A DNA stretch of 64,000 nucleotides from DAISKN01 sp963716925 (GTDB taxonomy: Bacteria > Acidobacteriota > Vicinamibacteria > Marinacidobacterales > SMYC01), in contig CAVQUX010000012.1 in NCBI GenBank assembly GCA_963716925.1, positions 41,286 through 105,285 on the forward strand, read 5' to 3'. The translations under genes and the position numbers were made by a program. The notes below the pieces were generated by a model. That model had not been told where the DNA came from. It ran no database searches and worked only from the letters and a program-made list of their open reading frames with translations. Shown piece after piece: positions 47,957 to 55,733 of the stretch. The first letter of the stretch is position 1. Each line of letters opens with the position of its first letter.

Positions 47957-49087
47957 ATGTCGTGCGCGCAGATACCCGACCTGCCTCTGGATCTGTTCGG
48001 CAGGGACGTCGTGAACAAATGGATCGAGAACCGTGTTCCGCTGAGCGGCTCGATCGAGCTCGACCTGCGCTGCAACCTCCGGTGCCTTCACTGCTACAGG
48101 GACGGGGAATGGCCGAAGGGGATCCTCGACACCGAGGAAGTGAAGTCCGTTCTCGACCAGCTGGCCGAGGCGGGCACCCTCTGGCTCCTTCTCACCGGGG
48201 GCGAGATCTTCCTCCGACCGGACTTCTTCGAGATTTACGACCACGCGAGAAAACTGGGCCTCCTGGTGACGCTCTTCACCAACGGCACGATGATCACCGA
48301 GAAGATAGCGGACCGGCTGCAGCGGGAACCGCCGGATGGGGTGGAAATCTCGCTGTACGGGTTCACGCAGGAGACCTATGAGGCAGTCAGCGGAATCCCC
48401 GGCTCACGGGAGAAATGCTACCGGGGTGTGGAGCTCCTGTGGGAGCGCGGAGTGCCGCTCAAGCTCAAGACCGTCGTGATGCGGACGAATCAGCACGAGC
48501 TCTTCGACATGGCGCGGTTCGCGCGCGACAAGGGGTTGCGCTTCAAGTTCGACACGATGATCAATCCCAACCTCGACAGCTCTCTCGTGCCCTGCAACGT
48601 TCGATTGAGCCCCCAGGAAGCCGTGGATCTGGAGTTCTCGTTTCCGGGAAGACTCGAGGAGTACCATGAGCTCTTCGAGCCCCGTAAAGACTTCCATTCC
48701 AGCCGGGTATTCTCCTGCGGAGCGGGCAGCCGCACGTTCCACATCGATCCCTATGGAAACATGAAGATGTGTCTCCTGCTGCGGGAGCCGGAGTTCAGTC
48801 TTCGGCACATGAGCTTCCGCCGGATCTGGGATGAGATGTTCCCGCCCGTCTACCACCGCTTGAGAAGCACAGACCACACGTGCAATTCCTGCAATCTGGT
48901 TTCTCTCTGCGGCAAATGCGCCGCCTGGTCTCAACTCGAGAAAGGCGACATGACGGCGCGAATCGAGTGGTCCTGCGAAGTGGGACATCGGCGGGCGGAA
49001 AAGCTCGGACACTACAACGGACCGGTGGACCAGTACGCGCGCACTCTCGAGCGAGAGGAAGTCTTGCTGCCGGTTCTCGCCTCCTGA
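47957..49087 (+). CDS. Radical SAM/SPASM peptide-modifying enzyme (RiPP maturase candidate)
   Basis: The 376 residues from ATG 47957 carry the radical SAM cluster motif CNLRCLHC (Cys39, Cys43, Cys46) after ELDLR, and LLLTGGEIFLRPDF for SAM binding. The C-terminal SPASM domain has Cys254, GNMKMC (Cys272), CNSCNLVSLCGKC (309, 312, 318, 321) and Cys340, enough for two extra Fe-S clusters. SPASM enzymes make thioether, C-C or similar crosslinks in ribosomal peptides. The N-terminus is uncertain: in-frame starts at 47867 and 47894 would add 30 or 21 poorly conserved residues. The 55-residue precursor gene follows after 22 bases. Confidence 0.9.
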   Translation: MSCAQIPDLPLDLFGRDVVNKWIENRVPLSGSIELDLRCNLRCLHCYRDGEWPKGILDTEEVKSVLDQLAEAGTLWLLLTGGEIFLRPDFFEIYDHARKLGLLVTLFTNGTMITEKIADRLQREPPDGVEISLYGFTQETYEAVSGIPGSREKCYRGVELLWERGVPLKLKTVVMRTNQHELFDMARFARDKGLRFKFDTMINPNLDSSLVPCNVRLSPQEAVDLEFSFPGRLEEYHELFEPRKDFHSSRVFSCGAGSRTFHIDPYGNMKMCLLLREPEFSLRHMSFRRIWDEMFPPVYHRLRSTDHTCNSCNLVSLCGKCAAWSQLEKGDMTARIEWSCEVGHRRAEKLGHYNGPVDQYARTLEREEVLLPVLAS

Positions 49088-49109
49088 GCCCTCCGAATGG
49101 TGTGAGAGC

Positions 49110-49277
49110 ATGACCAAAGAAACCAACGAAGAGCGCAAGCGTTACGTCAAGCCGGAGATTCGGCGCGTCCAGTTGAAGCCCGAGGAGAGCCTCGTCGCCG
49201 GGTGCAAGACTCCCGGAGGAGGCGGGGCGGGGCCTCCGACCTGTGCGCTCAGCGGCTGTTTCCCGATAGGAAGCTGA
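49110..49277 (+). CDS. Candidate RiPP precursor peptide, 55 residues, three Cys
   Basis: A short gene with a leader-like N-terminus (Tyr12 to Glu26: YVKPEIRRVQLKPEE, then SLVAGCK) and a Gly/Pro/Cys-rich end that starts near Gly31-Cys32, with a run of four Gly, PPTCALSGC (Cys45, Cys50) and the final FPIGS. Charged leader followed by a small-residue, Cys-containing core is typical of substrates of radical SAM/SPASM enzymes. From memory, peptides with a KPE-V-L-PEE-GCK layout recur next to such enzymes, but I could not search. It lies 22 bases after the radical SAM gene and 26 before the HPr-kinase-like gene. Codon use is normal. Confidence 0.78.
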   Translation: MTKETNEERKRYVKPEIRRVQLKPEESLVAGCKTPGGGGAGPPTCALSGCFPIGS

Positions 49278-49303
49278 GACTGTCCGGCGCAGGCTCCCTC
49301 TCC

Positions 49304-50236
49304 GTGGAACCCAGCCTCGTTCTTCGGCCGGGCCAGGCCCGTAACTTCTCGGTGGCCGGACTGGGAATATGCTTCCAATCCGGGTTGGAAGAGGAGTTCG
49401 TTCTCCCTTCGACCTACCGGCAATTCGAAAGCCTCGGAGCTAACGAAGACCTCGTCATTCTCGTGGAAGCTCGCGAGGAGCTGGAGCCGCCGTCCGGAGG
49501 CGTTCTCTACGATTCCGGTATGCACTGGCGGGTCGTCGAGCGCGGACAGCGAATCGTCTTCGAGATTCTCCACCCGCCGACCTCACGAGTCTGGTGTCAG
49601 GCCCACGTCGATAGAGACTTTGGTCGAGCCCACCTGCTGTTCGGCGAACGCGCGTGGCGCTCACTGTGGGGTGCCATCAAGCAGATTCCCCATCCCCTCG
49701 ATCAACTTCTATTCGCGCCCCGGCTCGCTTTGGAGAGCGGATTTCTGCTGCATGCGAGCGGGGCCGTTGTGGGGCGGAGGGCGCACGTGTTCGCGGGACA
49801 TTCGGGAGACGGAAAGACGACGCTCGCGCGGCTGCTCGAAGCGGAAGGGGCTTCCCTGATGAGCGACGAGCGGATCGCAATCCGGGAAACGCCCGAAGGA
49901 TTCATGGCTTACGGAACTCCATGGGCGGGGGAAGGAAACGTCGCCGCGGCCCTCGGCGCCCATCTGGACGCGCTCTATCTTCTCCAGAAGTCGCCCGCTC
50001 ACGAGGTGCGTGAGGCGGGGTCGAACGGTTTGACCGAGGTCCTCTCACGGGCCATCGTTCCCGGTTACCTCCCCGGCACCATCGCTCGCATTCTGGAAGT
50101 CTTCGCCTCGCTTGCGACCAGGGTTCCCATCCGAGAACTGCACTTCGCCCGCAAGAAGGGTCTCACCTCTCTTCTGCGCGCGGCTCGAGGACCGGACCGC
50201 GCGCCGAGCTTGACAACCTCTTCGTCCAACTCCTAA
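49304..50236 (+). CDS. HPr-kinase-like P-loop protein of the RiPP locus
   Basis: The 310 residues carry a P-loop VFAGHSGDGKTTLARLL (Lys171) after FLLHASGAVVGRRA, then ASLMSDERIAIRETPEGFMA and YGTPWAGEGN, the pattern of HprK-related proteins found in RiPP and radical SAM clusters. Family members include kinases that phosphorylate the precursor of some lasso peptides. The N-terminal 130 residues are not recognised. Start unclear: GTG 49304 (used here), CTG 49274/49280, or GTG 49202, which would overlap the precursor gene. It ends just before the argF promoter. Confidence 0.78.
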   Translation: MEPSLVLRPGQARNFSVAGLGICFQSGLEEEFVLPSTYRQFESLGANEDLVILVEAREELEPPSGGVLYDSGMHWRVVERGQRIVFEILHPPTSRVWCQAHVDRDFGRAHLLFGERAWRSLWGAIKQIPHPLDQLLFAPRLALESGFLLHASGAVVGRRAHVFAGHSGDGKTTLARLLEAEGASLMSDERIAIRETPEGFMAYGTPWAGEGNVAAALGAHLDALYLLQKSPAHEVREAGSNGLTEVLSRAIVPGYLPGTIARILEVFASLATRVPIRELHFARKKGLTSLLRAARGPDRAPSLTTSSSNS

Positions 50237-50239
50237 ACT
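50210..50239 (+). promoter_or_regulatory. Sigma-70 promoter of argF
   Basis: TTGACA (50210-50215), 18-base spacer, TAAACT (50234-50239, four of six). It overlaps the end of the HPr-kinase-like gene and would start near 50246, 40 bases before argF. Shows argF is not part of the RiPP operon. Confidence 0.6.
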
Positions 50240-50286
50240 CGGATTTCACTCGATTTAGCCCGTAGCCACAACCGTTTCCGAATCGA

Positions 50287-51207
50287 ATGGAACCGAAGCA
50301 TCTAATCTCAATCCGCGATCTGACCGCGGAAGACGTTTCCGAAGTCTTCCGCATCACCTCGGAAATGAAAGCGTCGCCGGACAAGTTCCGGGAGGTTCTC
50401 GCGGGGAAGACCCTCGCGCTCCTGTTCCAGAAGCCCTCGACCCGGACCCGGGTCTCGTTTCAGGTCGGGATGTACCAACTCGGCGGGCTCGCGCTCCAGT
50501 TGAGCTTTCGCGATCTCCAGCTCGACCGGGGCGAGACGCTCGCCGATACCGCCCGGGTGCTCTCGAGCTACGTGAACGGAATCGTGGCGCGCACCAACGC
50601 GCACGCCGATCTGGTGGAGCTCTCCAAGCACTCTTCGGTTCCGGTGATCAACGGACTGACCGATCTCCTTCACCCCTGCCAGGCGATCACGGACTACTTC
50701 ACACTCATGGAGAAGAAGGGGAGTCTCCGCGGCAAGAAGATCGCCTACATCGGCGACGGCAACAACATGTGCCATTCCCTGATCTACGGCGCGGTGAAAG
50801 TGGGAATGGACATCGCCGTCGCCACCCCCGCGGGCTACGAGCCGAAGAACATCATCGTGAAGAGCGCGACCCGGGAAGCGACGAACGCCGGGGTGAGCGT
50901 CGTCCTCACGCAGGATCCCGCCGCGGCCGCCCAAGGCTCGGACGCGGTCTATACCGACACCTGGGTCTCCATGGGTCAGGAAGCGGAAGAGCAGGAACGG
51001 CTCCAGGCGTTCCAGGACTACCAGGTGAGCGCGTCACTCATGTCGAAGGCGAAGCCCGGGGCGCTCTTCATGCACTGCCTTCCCGCTCACCGAGGGCTCG
51101 AAGTCGCCGAAGAAGTGATCGACGGTCCGCAGAGCGCCGTCTGGCTGCAGGCGGAGAACCGGCTGCACGTTCAGAAGGCGCTTCTCTATCTGCTGCTAGG
51201 CCATTGA
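50287..51207 (+). CDS. argF: Ornithine carbamoyltransferase
   Basis: Makes citrulline from ornithine and carbamoyl phosphate in arginine synthesis. The 306 residues show the carbamoyl-phosphate loop STRTRVSF near 51, ARTNAHADLVEL, GLTDLLHPCQAITDY, YIGDGNNMCHSLIY, DTWVSMGQEAEEQER (ornithine site) and MHCLPAHRG near 262. Complete and typical. Its 3-prime end overlaps the convergent ubiE/menG gene by 12 bases. Confidence 0.96.
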   Translation: MEPKHLISIRDLTAEDVSEVFRITSEMKASPDKFREVLAGKTLALLFQKPSTRTRVSFQVGMYQLGGLALQLSFRDLQLDRGETLADTARVLSSYVNGIVARTNAHADLVELSKHSSVPVINGLTDLLHPCQAITDYFTLMEKKGSLRGKKIAYIGDGNNMCHSLIYGAVKVGMDIAVATPAGYEPKNIIVKSATREATNAGVSVVLTQDPAAAAQGSDAVYTDTWVSMGQEAEEQERLQAFQDYQVSASLMSKAKPGALFMHCLPAHRGLEVAEEVIDGPQSAVWLQAENRLHVQKALLYLLLGH

Positions 51208-51894
51208 CGCTTTCGGCGGCTTCGTCGCCAGGTGGAGGGCGACGATTCCCCCGCTGAGCCTCGAATAGCGCGGCTCGGAGAATCCCGCGTCTTTCAGAAG
51301 ACCCACCAGAACCTCCGGAACCGGGAAGCCCCGTATGGATTCGGCGAGGTAGCGATAGGCCTCCTTTCTCGAAAGAAGTCCTCCGACCGCGGGGAGCAGC
51401 CAGCCGAGGTAGATCCGGTAGGGAAGCTTCAGCCAACCCCGGTTCGGCTGAGAGAACTCCAGGATCGCGATCCGCCCGCCGGGTTTGAGCACCCGCCGAA
51501 TCTCGGTGAGCCCTGCGCCCATGTTCTCCAGATTTCGGATACCGAAGGCGATGGTCGCCCGGTCGAAGAGATCGTCGCCGAACGGAAGCTCGAGGGTATC
51601 GGCGCAGGCGAGCGCGATGGGCCGGCCCGAGGACGCCGACTTCTCGCGCGCTCGAGTGAGCATGTTCCATGTGAAGTCGCACGCGGTACATGAGGAATCG
51701 CGCGCGATCTCGAGCGCGAGATCGCCCGTGCCGCAGCAGAGGTCGAGGACCCGGTGATCGGGGCGGAGCTCGAGGCTCTCGACGACGCGGCGCCGCCACC
51801 CGCGGTCGATGCCCAGGCTCAAGACGCGATTCAGAAGGTCGTACCGGGGGGCGACGCCCTCGAACATTTCCTTGATCACCGAAGCGTCCGGCAT
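51196..51894 (-). CDS. ubiE: Quinone biosynthesis C-methyltransferase (UbiE/MenG)
   Basis: SAM-dependent methylation of demethylmenaquinone or the ubiquinone precursor. The 232 residues have IKEMFEGVAPRYDLLNRVLS, the SAM motif VLDLCCGTGDLALEI near 48, ACADTLELPFGDDLFDRATI, AFGIRNL and VLKPGGRIAILEFSQP, all UbiE/MenG signatures. From this gene alone I cannot tell which quinone is used. Start ATG 51894, 19 bases after aroB on the same strand. Confidence 0.92.
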   Translation of the reverse strand: MPDASVIKEMFEGVAPRYDLLNRVLSLGIDRGWRRRVVESLELRPDHRVLDLCCGTGDLALEIARDSSCTACDFTWNMLTRAREKSASSGRPIALACADTLELPFGDDLFDRATIAFGIRNLENMGAGLTEIRRVLKPGGRIAILEFSQPNRGWLKLPYRIYLGWLLPAVGGLLSRKEAYRYLAESIRGFPVPEVLVGLLKDAGFSEPRYSRLSGGIVALHLATKPPKASMA

Positions 51895-51913
51895 CTTCGA
51901 CTTTCCCTCGCCC

Positions 51914-53011
51914 CTAGCGGCGCCCGACGCCGAGGCTATCGAGGGCCCAGGCGATCTCCGTCATCGGGAACGACTCCACGATCTCGACTCGTCCCCATCC
52001 CACGGGAAGAATGAAGCGAAGGCCCAGCATTCCGATCTTCTTGTCTTTCGAGACCGCATCGAGGACTCTGCGTTTCGAAAAGCCGCGAAGCGAGGGAAGG
52101 GGACCCACGTTGCGGACGGCGGCCTCGAGCCTCTCGGCGAGAGACGAGCTCAGCTTCCCGCGCCGGCGAGCGAGGCGGATCGCCGCGACCATTCCCCAGC
52201 CGACGGCCTCTCCGTGCGTCAGCCTTCGATAATCTCCCGCCGCCTCGAGCCCGTGGCCTATGGTATGGCCGAAGTTCAGGATGCGCCGGAGCCCTTGCTC
52301 GCTCTCGTCCTCGCGCACCACCTCGAGCTTCCGCGCGACGCCATCGGCGATCGCGTCGACGAGGGGCCGCTCCCCGGGACGTAAGGTTCCCGACTCCATC
52401 CGCTTCAGGATCCGCGTCCTGCCGATGAAACCGTACTTGATGAGCTCGAAGAGGCCCGATCGGAGCTCGCGCTCGGGAAGCGTCGAAAGGAGCCCGGGAT
52501 CGAGGAACACCGCGCGCGGCCGGTAAATGGCACCGATGAGGTTCTTCCCCCGGGGATGATTGACGCCGACCTTCGCCCCGATGGAACTGTCGATCTGGGC
52601 GAGAAGGGTCGTCGGAACCTGGGCGTAGGGAACGCCTCGCAAGTACGTCGCCGCGACGAAGCCCGCGGTGTCTCCTACGGTCCCTCCTCCGAACGCGACG
52701 AGCGCGTCCTCCCGAGTGAACCCCTGGCCGACCAGCCGGTCGTAGAGCCGCGACACCGTCCCGAGCGTCTTCCGCCGCTCGCCCTCGGGCATGGGAAGCG
52801 CAACCATGTCGACTCCCGCGCGGAGGAAGCTCGATTGGAGCTCGCTCCCGTGGAGCTTCCAGATCCTCTGCTGGCTCACGACGCCGATCCGCCGTCCGGG
52901 CCAGAGCTTTCTCACGTGAAAGCCGAGCTCGTGGAGGAGACCCTCCCCGAGGTAGACGGGGTAGGGATCCCCGCGGCGGTGCAGGCTGCGAACGCGCGCG
53001 GCGGAGCTCAT
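51914..53011 (-). CDS. aroB: 3-dehydroquinate synthase
   Basis: Second step of the shikimate pathway, NAD- and metal-dependent. The 365 residues have the NAD-loop AFGGGTVGDTAGFVAATYLR, QVPTTLLAQIDSSIGAKVGV, NLIGAIYRPRAVFLD, the Lys region FELIKYGFIG, and the metal ligands in LNFGHTIGHGLEA and HGEAVGWGM. Length is typical. Upstream 40 bases away lies the frameshifted coiled-coil gene on the same strand. Confidence 0.95.
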   Translation of the reverse strand: MSSAARVRSLHRRGDPYPVYLGEGLLHELGFHVRKLWPGRRIGVVSQQRIWKLHGSELQSSFLRAGVDMVALPMPEGERRKTLGTVSRLYDRLVGQGFTREDALVAFGGGTVGDTAGFVAATYLRGVPYAQVPTTLLAQIDSSIGAKVGVNHPRGKNLIGAIYRPRAVFLDPGLLSTLPERELRSGLFELIKYGFIGRTRILKRMESGTLRPGERPLVDAIADGVARKLEVVREDESEQGLRRILNFGHTIGHGLEAAGDYRRLTHGEAVGWGMVAAIRLARRRGKLSSSLAERLEAAVRNVGPLPSLRGFSKRRVLDAVSKDKKIGMLGLRFILPVGWGRVEIVESFPMTEIAWALDSLGVGRR

Positions 53012-53051
53012 GCGGGCGCAAGCTTAGCAAAAAGGCGCCCCCGGGCCGGGA

Positions 53052-53557
53052 TCAACGGATCCAGCCCGGGAGGGCTCCGTCTTTCCTCGCTCTCTCCCGG
53101 AACCTCTCCTCGACTTGATTGCGCTCTTCCGTCAGGGCCCGGATCGAGTCCTCGAGAAGGCCGATCGTGGGGTCTTCCGTCAGCCAATCCCGGCTCCGGC
53201 GCTTGGATCGCTTCTCGTTGAGGCGCCACTCGAGGCGTCTCAAGTTCGCCTCGATCTTCGCCAGCTCCCGCTGGTGCTGTTGAGATTCCTTTCGCCAGTG
53301 GACTCTCTCCCGCGCCAGATCTCGCGGCGCCGCAAGGGGCGGCGCTGGCGGTACCGCCGGCAGGGGTCGACGCGATGGAGTCGGGAGCTCGCTCTCGACG
53401 ATATCGCTCGAGATCCTCCTCTCCGAAGGAGCGCACCGGCTTTCCGGCGTGGGCGCTTCTCCGCGCTCTCTCGCGTCGAGCGAGCGAGGGCAGATCGAGG
53501 GCATAGACCGCGGCCGCCACCAGCGGTCAGGCACAGCAGAACGATGAACAGTTTCAC
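53052..53557 (-). pseudogene. Secreted coiled-coil gene broken by two frameshifts, paralogue of 44582
   Basis: GTG 53557 with GAGGAGG upstream gives MKLFIVLLCLTA. The signal continues one frame over as VAAAVYALDLPSLARRERAR and GKPVRSFGEEDLERYRRERA, then a second shift near 53345-53400 leads to DLARERVHWRKESQQHQREL, a coiled coil and the end ERARKDGALPGWIR at 53052. The pieces rebuild a protein of about 165 residues like the one at 44582 (signal, linker, W-R-rich coiled coil, PGW-I/V-R end). Real decay or indel errors are both possible. Confidence 0.65.
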
Positions 53558-53669
53558 GGGTAACCTCCTCGGGAGCCTTCGGCTCTCGATCGCGAAGGAC
53601 GAGAAAGCGACCCCGAGACCTCCCTGGGCCTGTGTTACGCTCTCGCCGGATTCCCAAGAGCGAGTTCAG

Positions 53670-53751
53670 GCGAGCCGAGCGGAGCCCTCAGCCCAGAGCG
53701 GTGGGGGTGGGGGCCCCACCGCATAGAATGAAGAGCGAGGCGAGCATTAAG
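53670..53751 (+). repeat. Intergenic repeat R6 before pcm
   Basis: Contains GAGCCCTCAGCCCAGAGCG, then GGTGGGGGTGGGGGCCCCACC (a self-complementary run, about 53700-53721) shared with R5, and the terminus GAAGAGCGAGGCGAGCATTAAG-type just before the pcm ATG. Lacks the GGGCCCATCCTCCCC core. Plus orientation, as the gene. Confidence 0.65.
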
Positions 53752-53754
53752 TAA

Positions 53755-54420
53755 ATGACCGGCTCCAACGGCCGCGGTGAAGACGTCGACATCGTCATGG
53801 CGGCGCGCCGGGCGCGCATGGTGGAAGAGCAGCTCGTCCGCAGAGGAATCCAGAACGCCCGGGTCCTCGAGGCGATGTCCCGTATCGAGCGCCACCGGTT
53901 CGTCCCCGAGCCACACCTGGTGAATGCCTACGGCGACTTTCCCGTCCCCATCGGAGTCGAACAAACTCTCTCCCAGCCGTACATCGTCGCCCTCATGACC
54001 GAAGCGCTCGGTCTCGACGGGCACGAGAAGGTTCTCGAGATCGGCACGGGCTGCGGCTATCAAACGGCGGTCCTGGCGGAGCTCGCGCGAGTCGTCTACA
54101 CCGTGGAGATCCTGGACGAGCTCTCCAGCCGGGCGCGCGAAACGCTTCTCGACCTCGGGTACGAGAACATCCACTTTCGCGTCGGAGACGGAAGGCAGGG
54201 CTGGCCCGGGGAGGCTCCTTTCGACGGAATCCTCGCGGCCGCCGCCCCGCTCACGGTGCCGCCTCCGCTAAGAGAGCAGCTCTCCCCGACGGGCCGATTG
54301 GTGTTACCGGTGGGACCGGCGGAGGAGCAGGAGCTCGAGCTCCACGCTCGCGACGCGAGCGAGCCCGAAGGCTTCCGCGTCCGGAGTCTCGGCGCGGTCC
54401 GGTTCGTGCCGTTGGTCTGA
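53755..54420 (+). CDS. pcm: Protein-L-isoaspartate O-methyltransferase
   Basis: Repairs isoaspartyl damage in proteins by SAM-dependent methylation. The 221 residues have MVEEQLVRRGIQNARVLEAM, FVPEPHLVNAYGDFPVPIGV, QTLSQPYIVALMTEAL, the SAM motif VLEIGTGCGYQTAVLAEL near 91 and LPVGPAEEQELEL near 183. Start ATG 53755 immediately follows repeat R6. It converges with tatC, stops 7 bases apart. Confidence 0.95.
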   Translation: MTGSNGRGEDVDIVMAARRARMVEEQLVRRGIQNARVLEAMSRIERHRFVPEPHLVNAYGDFPVPIGVEQTLSQPYIVALMTEALGLDGHEKVLEIGTGCGYQTAVLAELARVVYTVEILDELSSRARETLLDLGYENIHFRVGDGRQGWPGEAPFDGILAAAAPLTVPPPLREQLSPTGRLVLPVGPAEEQELELHARDASEPEGFRVRSLGAVRFVPLV

Positions 54421-54427
54421 CGAAACG

Positions 54428-55201
54428 CTATTTCGGGGGCTTCTGCCGGTCCCGTCCCACGAGCCAGGCCACCCCAATCGAGAACAGGTACAGCGCCACC
54501 ATCGGTGTCGCCATGAGAGTCTGGGTGACGACGTCCGGAGGAGTCAGCACGGCGGCGACGATGAAGATGATGAGCACCGCGTACTTGAAGTTCTTCCAGA
54601 GGAAGGAGGCGCTCACCAGACCCATGCGAGCGAGGAGGAAGATCACCGTCGGAATCTGGAAGACGGCGCCGGCGGCCAGGAGCACCTTGCTGTAGAAAGA
54701 GAACACTTCGGAGACCGTGAGGCGGATCTCGACGTCCTGGCTTCCGAACGTGGAGAAGAACTCGACCGCGATGGGAAACATCACGTAGTGGGCGAAGACC
54801 GCGCCGGCGATGAAGAAGAACGAGCCGAATGCGATGAAGGGAACGGCGAACTTCTTCTCGTTGTCGTACAGGCCGGGGGCGATGAACAGCCACACCTGGG
54901 AGAGCCAGATCGGCGACGACAGGAAAATCGCGACGAAGAACGACATCTTCAGATGGAGCACGAAGATCTCGGGGACCGCGGTCGCGATGAGCTCGCCGCC
55001 TTCGGGCAGCGCCGACTGCAGCGGGCCCATGAGGAAATCGAAGATCTGGGTCGAGAAGGTGAAACACAGAACGAAGGTCACGAACAGGCCGAGAACCGCG
55101 CGAATGATGCGACGCCGGAGCTCGTCGAGGTGCTCCAGAAAAGTCATCTTTTCCGGAGACAGCTCCTCGCGGGGCGGTGGCAAGGCCTGGGTGTCTGCCA
55201 T
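54428..55201 (-). CDS. tatC: Sec-independent protein translocase TatC
   Basis: Receptor and core of the twin-arginine translocase. The 257 residues have the N-terminal MTFLEHLDELRRRIIRAVLG, six membrane segments, and FIAPGLYDNEKKFAVPFIAF, GAVFAHYVMFPIAVEFF and VVTQTLMATPMVALYLFSI. Complete. It follows tatB by 21 bases. Confidence 0.96.
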   Translation of the reverse strand: MADTQALPPPREELSPEKMTFLEHLDELRRRIIRAVLGLFVTFVLCFTFSTQIFDFLMGPLQSALPEGGELIATAVPEIFVLHLKMSFFVAIFLSSPIWLSQVWLFIAPGLYDNEKKFAVPFIAFGSFFFIAGAVFAHYVMFPIAVEFFSTFGSQDVEIRLTVSEVFSFYSKVLLAAGAVFQIPTVIFLLARMGLVSASFLWKNFKYAVLIIFIVAAVLTPPDVVTQTLMATPMVALYLFSIGVAWLVGRDRQKPPK

Positions 55202-55222
55202 GCGAACGAAGCGGGGAGGAGC

Positions 55223-55573
55223 CTAGACTTTCTGCACGTTTTGTACGGGCTGTCCGGGCGCGGTCGTCTCTCCCGACTCCGCGGAGGTCGGCTCGGGCTC
55301 GTCGAGGGCGGCCTCCGCCTCTTTTTCCGCCCTCTCGACGAGGGCTTTCGCCTCGCGGCCGATGCTCTCGATCGGCTCCATGATCTCCCGGCGGGTCTCC
55401 TCGACTCGAATTTCCTCCTCGAGGGTGCTACGGAGCTCGTTGCTCGCCCTCTTGAACTCGGCGATGCTCTTCCCCAGCGATTTCCCCAGCTGGGGCAGCT
55501 TCCTGGGCCCGAAGACGATGAGGGCGATGACGAAGATGATGATGAGCTCTTGCATTCCGATCGGGCCGAACAT
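55223..55573 (-). CDS. tatB: Twin-arginine translocase subunit TatB/TatA type
   Basis: The 116 residues begin MFGPIGMQELIIIFVIALIV with one membrane segment, then the conserved FGPRKLPQLGKSLGKSIAEF and an amphipathic helix. The Glu near residue 8 and the FGP hinge are typical of TatA/B. The longer acidic tail and pairing with tatC favour TatB, but in two-gene systems a single TatA can do both jobs. First gene after the promoter at 55600-55628. Confidence 0.88.
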   Translation of the reverse strand: MFGPIGMQELIIIFVIALIVFGPRKLPQLGKSLGKSIAEFKRASNELRSTLEEEIRVEETRREIMEPIESIGREAKALVERAEKEAEAALDEPEPTSAESGETTAPGQPVQNVQKV

Positions 55574-55599
55574 GGCGAAGACGCCTCCTGGCGAGCTTC

Positions 55600-55628
55600 A
55601 TTATAGGTTGAAGCTTCCGGCAAACCAA
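55600..55628 (-). promoter_or_regulatory. Sigma-70 promoter of tatBC
   Basis: Minus strand TTGGTT (55628-55623), 17-base spacer, perfect TATAAT (55605-55600). Start near 55593, 20 bases before the tatB ATG. Confidence 0.65.
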
Positions 55629-55644
55629 CCAGGCCCCGCCAGGT

Positions 55645-55673
55645 TTTACACGCCCCGGTGCCTCTGCTAGGAT
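55645..55673 (+). promoter_or_regulatory. Sigma-70 promoter of ctp
   Basis: TTTACA (55645-55650), 17-base spacer, TAGGAT (55668-55673). Start near 55680, leader about 54 bases. Divergent from the tatBC promoter. Confidence 0.55.
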
Positions 55674-55733
55674 GGGAAAAATGCCCTGTCCCGTACCCAA
55701 ACCGTTCGACTCCATCGATCGAGGCGTTCCTTC

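Noticed and set aside
49202..49303. N-terminal extension of the HPr-kinase-like gene from GTG 49202
   Set aside because: Would overlap the precursor peptide gene by 76 bases and adds Arg-rich residues with no ribosome site; a later start is more likely.
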